A stretch of DNA of 64,000 nucleotides from contig CM007320.1 in NCBI GenBank assembly GCA_000333855.2, positions 2,585,684 through 2,649,683 on the forward strand, given 5' to 3'. The notes beneath the pieces were generated by a model. The model was not told the DNA's origin. It worked only from the letters and a program-made list of their open reading frames with translations, and ran no database searches. The DNA comes from Endotrypanum monterogeii. Lineage: Eukaryota > Euglenozoa > Kinetoplastea > Trypanosomatida > Trypanosomatidae. Shown here piece by piece: positions 59,701 to 64,000 of this stretch. Made by a program: the position numbers and the translations under genes. Each line of letters opens with the position of its first letter. The stretch's first letter is position 1.

Positions 59701-59732
<32 letters not shown>
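59701..59732. repeat. (AT)n microsatellite in the predicted IFT27 5' UTR
   Basis: After ACAC, about fourteen AT units end 18 nt before the ATG at 59751. Confidence 0.9.
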
Positions 59733-59735
<3 letters not shown>

Positions 59736-59750
59736 CGAAAGTTAGCTGCC

Positions 59751-60311
59751 ATGGTTCTCTTGCGCCTCCGCGTGGCGGTAGTCGGTGAACCTACTTCGGG
59801 GAAAACGGCATTCGTTCAGATGGTCCATAGCAACGGGGCCACCTTCCCTAAAAACTACCTCATGACGATGGGGTGCGATTTCGTCGTGAAAGAGTTTGCA
59901 ATTGACGAGGAAAACACGGTGGAGGTGTCTCTGATGGATGTTGCAGGGCAGCGACTGTACGATCCCATGACGTCCCACTATCTAGAAAATGTTTCCGCTT
60001 TCATCCTGGTCTACGACGTCTCCAACAAAGCAACATTTGAGTCATGTCGCAAGTGGGTCACCAAGGCACGGGGAGTGAAAAATGATATGATCGGTTTCCT
60101 TGTGGCGAATAAGATGGATCTTGCCGAGAAGGCAGAGGTCACAGACAACCAAGCGGATGTTTTTGCGCGCGCAAATCAGCTCACACTCTTCAAGTGCTCT
60201 GCGTTGCGCGGCACGGGGACGATCGAGCCTGTCGAGAAGCTCGCACGCATGTTCTTTGAGGCGTATCAGAAAAGGGTACATCAAATGTCTCAAATCAGCG
60301 TGAGCAGGTGA
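59751..60311 (+). CDS. IFT27: Intraflagellar transport GTPase IFT27 (RABL4)
   Basis: 186 aa. IFT27 is a small Rab-like GTPase of the IFT-B core and works as a dimer with IFT25. All nucleotide-binding elements are visible: P-loop GEPTSGKTAF near residue 12, switch II DVAGQRLYD near 64, NKMDL near 126 (guanine specificity) and CSALRG near 150. The opening and the LMTMGCDFVVKEF segment match IFT27 more closely than true Rabs. There is no C-terminal prenylation cysteine (it ends QISVSR), as expected for an IFT particle subunit rather than a membrane-anchored Rab. The ATG at 59751 is the first in frame; the six upstream codons begin with TTG. Confidence 0.93.
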   Translation: MVLLRLRVAVVGEPTSGKTAFVQMVHSNGATFPKNYLMTMGCDFVVKEFAIDEENTVEVSLMDVAGQRLYDPMTSHYLENVSAFILVYDVSNKATFESCRKWVTKARGVKNDMIGFLVANKMDLAEKAEVTDNQADVFARANQLTLFKCSALRGTGTIEPVEKLARMFFEAYQKRVHQMSQISVSR

Positions 60312-60944
60312 TCAAGCAACGCTTGCACTAACGCGTTTGTGTATAGCACCCCAACGCATACTTCATCTCAGAACATCACTTGCGTAGGGTGACTTGGCAA
60401 GAGAGTAAAAGGTGTAGCAGCTCGACAGCTTGGGGTCTGCTGGTCTTCCTTTATCTATTGATGAGGAAGCCGATGTGGAATATCGTAGATCGTTCAGCGC
60501 TATTCTGAACAATGAAAAAAAAAAAAACAGCTCACCGAATTCGCAATGTTGGCTGTTCCCGAACATACCCAGTGGATATGCTCAAAGACCAATGACAAAC
60601 ATACCGTCTAACAGAGCTGACCTCTGACCTCCCTCTTTTTTTTCTTTCCAGAAAGTCACTTCTGTTGCGCCGCGCCGGGAGCCTGTAAGTGTGTGTAGGG
60701 TTTTTAAGCAAAGACGAGATACGGCTCGAGGTTGTCTTCGATGCTGCCCGTCGTATCAAAAGGAGGGGTAGAGGCTACACGGGTGCTTTTCTGGCAGATT
60801 CAGTGAATGATATCTTTTCCTCTGCACTCCTGCATACATTTATTTCCGTTGCCTCTCTTCGCTTCTTTGTCTTTGACAGCTCTCTTATTCCTATCGGCCA
60901 CACCTAAACATGAACAGCACACCGCACAGACAGGAGCGCAATCA
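60312..60944. other. Intergenic region between IFT27 and small unknown gene
   Basis: No gene recognised. Contains an A-run near 60515, a T-run near 60638, and pyrimidine-rich sequence leading to the acceptor near 60879. Confidence 0.6.
60838..60879 (+). promoter_or_regulatory. Predicted spliced-leader acceptor for the small unknown gene
   Basis: A pyrimidine-rich tract (GCCTCTCTTCGCTTCTTTG) leads to TTTGACAG ending at 60879, 65 nt upstream of ATG 60945. Confidence 0.5.
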
Positions 60945-61319
60945 ATGAGCTACGGCCCTTTTCTCGCTGCGCTCTACGAAGACGTCCGGAGTCGGCTGCC
61001 ACTATGGAGTACACAATACGTAACTCCCGTCCCGCATGACGTCGTGGCTGTTTCTAGCACGTGGATCGACGCAAGTGGGGCTCAAAAGCAACGTCTCTTC
61101 ATCGCTGTCGAGGCGTGCGACACAAGTTCCATCGGCGAGGCAAGTGTAAAAAAGTGGATGGCGCTGGTTGACTCATGGTATGCGGAGCACCCTGAGAGTG
61201 AGGTGAGATGCTTTCTGGGCTTCGTGGATTTGGCAGGAACTGTGTCCTATTATCAATGTGAAACCGCTGCATCTCATGAGTTGTTGCACGGCAGTGAGTT
61301 CGATGGGACCCACAATTGA
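60945..61319 (+). CDS. Small conserved-looking protein, unknown function
   Basis: 124 aa, not recognised. The sequence looks like a compact soluble alpha/beta domain: helical start (YGPFLAALYEDVRSRLP), hydrophobic strands (HDVVAVSSTWID, QRLFIAVEACD), a helix with conserved-looking Trp residues (VKKWMALVDSWYAEHPE) and another strand (VRCFLGFVDLAGTVSYYQC). No signal peptide or membrane helix was seen once translation begins at ATG 60945; the open frame upstream comes only from a TTG at 60807. The coding composition and an acceptor tract just upstream support a real gene. It sits between IFT27 and a SNARE gene, which gives no functional clue. Confidence 0.65.
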   Translation: MSYGPFLAALYEDVRSRLPLWSTQYVTPVPHDVVAVSSTWIDASGAQKQRLFIAVEACDTSSIGEASVKKWMALVDSWYAEHPESEVRCFLGFVDLAGTVSYYQCETAASHELLHGSEFDGTHN

Positions 61320-62106
61320 AGCGACTGTTTTTCTGTAGCCAACGAAAAAATGGCACTGGCAGCAGGGCTGAGAGGGAAAAAAAAGTAGTCACACGCACTG
61401 GAACTTGTGTTTTCACCTTTTTACTTGTAGGTGCTTTTTGCCCCCCTAGAACTCCAGCGGCCTGTGTTAGCGGCGCTGGAGATGTTGCCCTCGTGTCTCG
61501 GAGATATCGACTAACACGACTCTTTATTTCGCGTAACTGGTCCTCTTACTTACGGCTTGAGCGCTGCTGCGGCTTTTTTGCAATCGACTCCATCCCACCG
61601 CACGGTGGATCTTTGCACCGCGGCACAATTGCATTCAACGCCCGCGGCAGTGGGCAGCTAAACTGCACGCTGTAGGCCCCTAATGTGTTTTGATCGTTGG
61701 GCCCCGCTTTTTGCAGCAAACACTACTTGCAAAAGAAAAGACAAACCACGTCCTGTCTCCTGCAAAGCAACAATAACAAAACAATAGGAGAAAAGAAAGG
61801 ATCCATTCAACTAAAGTCGGACATGCTGTCGCTCAATTTTCCCCCTTCTCTTTGCGCACCGCCTCCTCTGTTTTTCTGCCTCACTTTCGATCCTCGCCCC
61901 GCTCCAACTGCCGCAGAGGAGAGGTAAAATTGTCACTACTGCTACATCCATATACGCCAACACACACACACACACGTGGCAGCTGTGGGTGTTTAATACT
62001 CGCCGTGCGCTTGTTTCTTTCGCTACTGTCCATTTGGCAGAAAAAAACACCCCCTCCGCTTCGTTTTTTTTTTCCAGGTGTGCCACACCCATATTTTACC
62101 ATTACA
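61320..62106. other. Intergenic region before the SNARE gene
   Basis: No supported gene. A frame open from 61316 to 61675 begins at TTG and has no recognisable protein features. A short CA tract lies near 61961-61974. Confidence 0.6.
62050..62077 (+). promoter_or_regulatory. Predicted spliced-leader acceptor for the SNARE gene
   Basis: A strong tract (CCCCTCCGCTTCG then ten T) ends in CCAG at 62077, 29 nt before the ATG at 62107. One of the clearest acceptors in the window. Confidence 0.6.
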
Positions 62107-62865
62107 ATGACCGACCCAAGTTGGCGCCGAGCTTGCGACTTGCTCGCGAAGCATTTACAGTCTCTAGGGCAGAAAATAGCCACAATACGTCGCATTACGA
62201 ATCGACGCAGCGCCGTTGACGAAATCAGGAAAGAGCGTGAGGAGGTGAAGCGCATTACCCATGAGGCCAACGCCACCGATGTGCAAGACATCCGCAAGTC
62301 AGTGAAGTCATTTGAGCGGTTTATGCTGTTAGACAAAGGTCTTAGCGAAGAGGGTCGAAAGCTTGCCAAGGATGCGGAACTCGTTCTGCAGGAATACGAG
62401 AGGGTTTGCAATGATTTCTATCGTAAATGTATGGAGGGCGAGTCTGTACGGGGTGCTCAAAGCCGCCGTGCACTACGTACATTCCGTGAGGTAAGCGGTG
62501 ACGATGATGACGAAGACGAAAAGCAGCTGCTTTTAGCAACGAAAGCCCCTCAACGGGAGGCGTTCGAGCGCGACATATACGAGGAGCTCATGCTAGAGCG
62601 TCAGCGCGAGACGGGGGAGATCGCAGATAACGTTCGTGATATCCACGAAATTTTTCAGCATATCAATGAGATGGTCAATGACCAAGGAGAGCAAATCGAG
62701 GTTGTTGACAGCAATATATCTAATGCAGAGCGTGCCACCCGAAATGCCTCGCAACACCTGCGCCGCGCCCAGCAATATCAGACGACATCGAGCAAATATA
62801 AGCTCCTTTTCGCATGCATGGTGGTGCTGCTGATTGTGGTCGCCGTGGCTCTGTTCGTTAGATAA
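62107..62865 (+). CDS. Syntaxin-type Q-SNARE
   Basis: 252 aa. Syntaxins on target membranes form four-helix bundles that drive vesicle fusion. An N-terminal helical region (about 1-120) resembles a syntaxin Habc bundle. After an acidic linker (GDDDDEDEKQ), the SNARE helix runs at about residues 158-220 (EELMLERQRETGEIADN to ISNAERATRNASQHL), with the zero-layer Gln expected in the HEIFQHINEMVNDQGEQ region. A single C-terminal membrane anchor (LLFACMVVLLIVVAVALFV) ends two residues before the stop, so the protein is tail-anchored. The IFQHINEMVNDQGEQID-like core fits the endosomal/PEP12/syntaxin-7 style of Qa-SNARE, but the subtype was not resolved. The ATG at 62107 is the first in frame. Confidence 0.88.
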   Translation: MTDPSWRRACDLLAKHLQSLGQKIATIRRITNRRSAVDEIRKEREEVKRITHEANATDVQDIRKSVKSFERFMLLDKGLSEEGRKLAKDAELVLQEYERVCNDFYRKCMEGESVRGAQSRRALRTFREVSGDDDDEDEKQLLLATKAPQREAFERDIYEELMLERQRETGEIADNVRDIHEIFQHINEMVNDQGEQIEVVDSNISNAERATRNASQHLRRAQQYQTTSSKYKLLFACMVVLLIVVAVALFVR

Positions 62866-63891
62866 AGTTGCTTTCATAGGCTCCTCTTTCTCGATGAACA
62901 CATACATCTGCTTCCCCCCTTTCTTTCCAAGGGGTTTCTCTAAGTTTGTGTTTTTGCACTGATTGCTCGGAGTCCCCCCCCTTCCCTCCTCTGATTCTGC
63001 AATGATTGGCGCCTGCCATTCTCAACCACAGAAATTGAGGCAGCTGTTTCTTTACACGGACTTTTATGAATACTGTGCAGTGTTGCATTTCTACGATTGT
63101 ATACATGACCCACTGATTGTGCGTGCTTTCGTCCTTGTATCCACCTCTCAGGTTTCGTTTCACCTCAGCTCCTTCGGTCGACGAGACTCACTGCACAACA
63201 CGTGGCATTGAAGCCACAATATCATCTCTCTGGGGTCGCCTAGTGGCCTCTTTCTTACCGCCTGATGTGGTGCAATAGGCCGGTTGGCGCGCTGGGCAAT
63301 GTTTCGGACTTGATGTGAGACGTGATGCTGTGAGACTGAGTGCTTACGGAGAGCAAAAAAAAATAAAGTTTCCTGTTTTAAATCCGTTTCAGCTGTCAGC
63401 GCGCGTTGCTGTTTATTCCAGATACCTGGTGGGGAGCCTTTCATGCGATTCTTTCGATACAGCGGGAGCTCCACTACGCGTTGGAAACAGCTCACAGGGT
63501 AGAATGGGAAGACTGCCTGTGGGCGCGAGTAGTCTCGTTGCCTCATACAGGCGTGCTCACTTGTTTGCTGAACAAGTTTGTTGCCCAGTATTACATGGCG
63601 TCGTGCATCTTTCTCAAGCTTTTTTTTTGTTGCACTAGTTTACAGCAGCCTTTGGTGGGCCCTTTTCTCCTACTTGTCACACCATCTTTGACCTACCCGT
63701 TTCTCCCATCATAACTCCTCTCCGCGTTGCACACGGTAGGGTGCTACATACACTACCGCTGTTGTTTTTCTGTGCCGCTGCCAGTGTGCCGGCCACGCAC
63801 TGCCTATTCGAGTGGCGTTCTTCCCTCTTAGTGTCTCTTTGTTGTTGTTGCTGTTTTTTTTTTTTCGATTTGAATTTCGAATTTTGTTTAC
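62866..63891. other. Intergenic region before TrpRS
   Basis: No supported gene. A TTG-started frame at 63406-63714 was considered and not accepted. A T-rich tract at 63842-63866 stands just before the TrpRS start, but no AG lies between it and the ATG; the nearest upstream AG is at 63831. Confidence 0.55.
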
Positions 63892-64000
63892 ATGTCCCAA
63901 ATGGAAGACCCCACTGCGCAGGAGGCTATTGTAACGCCGTGGACAGTGGAGGGTGATGTGAACTACGACAGGCTTTTGAAAAATTTCGGCTGCCAGGCTA
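63892..64000 (+). CDS. Tryptophanyl-tRNA synthetase, N-terminus (cut by window end)
   Basis: 36 codons are visible before the window ends. The translation contains IVTPWTVEGDVNYDRLLKNFG, which matches the opening of the eukaryotic/archaeal-type TrpRS catalytic domain (the VxPWxV...DYDKL..FG element). The enzyme charges tRNA-Trp with tryptophan. The short lead before this element and the absence of a basic presequence suggest the cytosolic enzyme; trypanosomatids have a second, mitochondrial TrpRS. A second in-frame ATG at 63901 is an alternative start. Confidence 0.82.
   Translation, partial: MSQMEDPTAQEAIVTPWTVEGDVNYDRLLKNFGCQA

Larger units (their letters stand above)
58774..59750. other. 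Intergenic region before IFT27
   Basis: No gene recognised. Contains T-runs near 58801, a CA tract near 58983 and C-rich sequence near 59557. A small hairpin (arms 59281-59288 and 59307-59314) is present but unremarkable. Confidence 0.6.

Noticed and set aside
59751..60311. Reading the IFT27 gene as an ordinary Rab GTPase
   Set aside because: There is no C-terminal prenylation cysteine, and the sequence around the P-loop and switch I fits IFT27 rather than Rab.
61316..61675. 119-residue frame after the small unknown gene
   Set aside because: TTG start, Lys/Arg-rich then Cys/Gly-rich composition and no recognisable domain.
63406..63714. 102-residue frame upstream of TrpRS with several Trp and aromatic residues
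   Set aside because: It starts at TTG, ends in low-complexity Phe/Leu-rich spacer and has no acceptor or family signature. It might deserve a conservation check, but the support is too weak.
1..64000. tRNA, snoRNA, rRNA, CRISPR arrays and introns
   Set aside because: No tRNA B-box with a matching cloverleaf, no convincing C/D box pair, no regular spacer repeats and no interrupted reading frames needing introns were seen by eye. A tRNAscan or Infernal run would be decisive.

Overview
The window is nuclear DNA from a trypanosomatid, probably a Leishmania-like or related leishmaniine species. Every convincing gene is on the + strand, is intronless and is separated from the next by 0.6 to 4.3 kb. 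The spacers are rich in pyrimidine tracts, GT/CA/TA microsatellites and homopolymers, and many genes have a T- or C-rich tract followed by AG just upstream of the ATG, as expected for spliced-leader trans-splicing. No bacterial-style promoters, operons, CRISPR arrays or tRNAs were seen. The stretch reads as the interior of one polycistronic directional gene cluster. From memory and unverified, several T. brucei orthologues (Sec24.2, IFT70, RPB3, IFT27, cytosolic TrpRS) lie together on chromosome 3, so the block looks like conserved synteny.

Layout. 1-1512: spacer. 1513-3141: RIO1 kinase (18S rRNA maturation). 4572-5219: small two-helix, probably mitochondrial, membrane protein. 6119-9034: Sec24 (COPII coat). 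10445-11272: signal-peptide/coiled-coil/membrane protein. 12575-17308: SNF2-family ATPase with a C-terminal zinc ribbon. 18453-21524: large disordered protein. 22790-24400: SR-rich RanBP2-zinc-finger/RRM-like protein. 25279-25692: protein phosphatase 1 inhibitor-2 homologue. 25693-30008: 4.3 kb without an intact gene, containing a possible decayed coding segment near 27.35-28.37 kb. 30009-31634: polytopic membrane protein. 32539-34617: IFT70. 36405-37418: RNA polymerase II subunit RPB3. 38501-41206: IQCH-like protein. 42511-45243: proteasome subunit RPN1. 47591-55745: DOCK-family exchange-factor-like giant protein, interrupted by an assembly gap. 57163-58773: dynein-2 intermediate chain WDR34. 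59751-60311: IFT27 GTPase. 60945-61319: small unknown protein. 62107-62865: syntaxin-type SNARE. 63892-64000: start of tryptophanyl-tRNA synthetase.

The genes do not form one pathway, as is normal in trypanosomatid clusters, but ciliary genes are over-represented: two IFT-B subunits (IFT70, IFT27), the retrograde IFT motor subunit WDR34 and an IQCH-like protein fall within about 28 kb. The most interesting observations are: (1) a DOCK-type protein with DHR-1 and DHR-2 regions fused to an N-terminal 16-residue helical repeat array; (2) a run of N whose two flanks are the same sequence, so the true gene structure is unresolved; (3) an archaeal-like four-cysteine [4Fe-4S] signature in RPB3; (4) tandem QT motifs in WDR34 suited to LC8 binding; (5) the possible relic in the 4.3 kb spacer. 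No clearly new multi-gene system was found.
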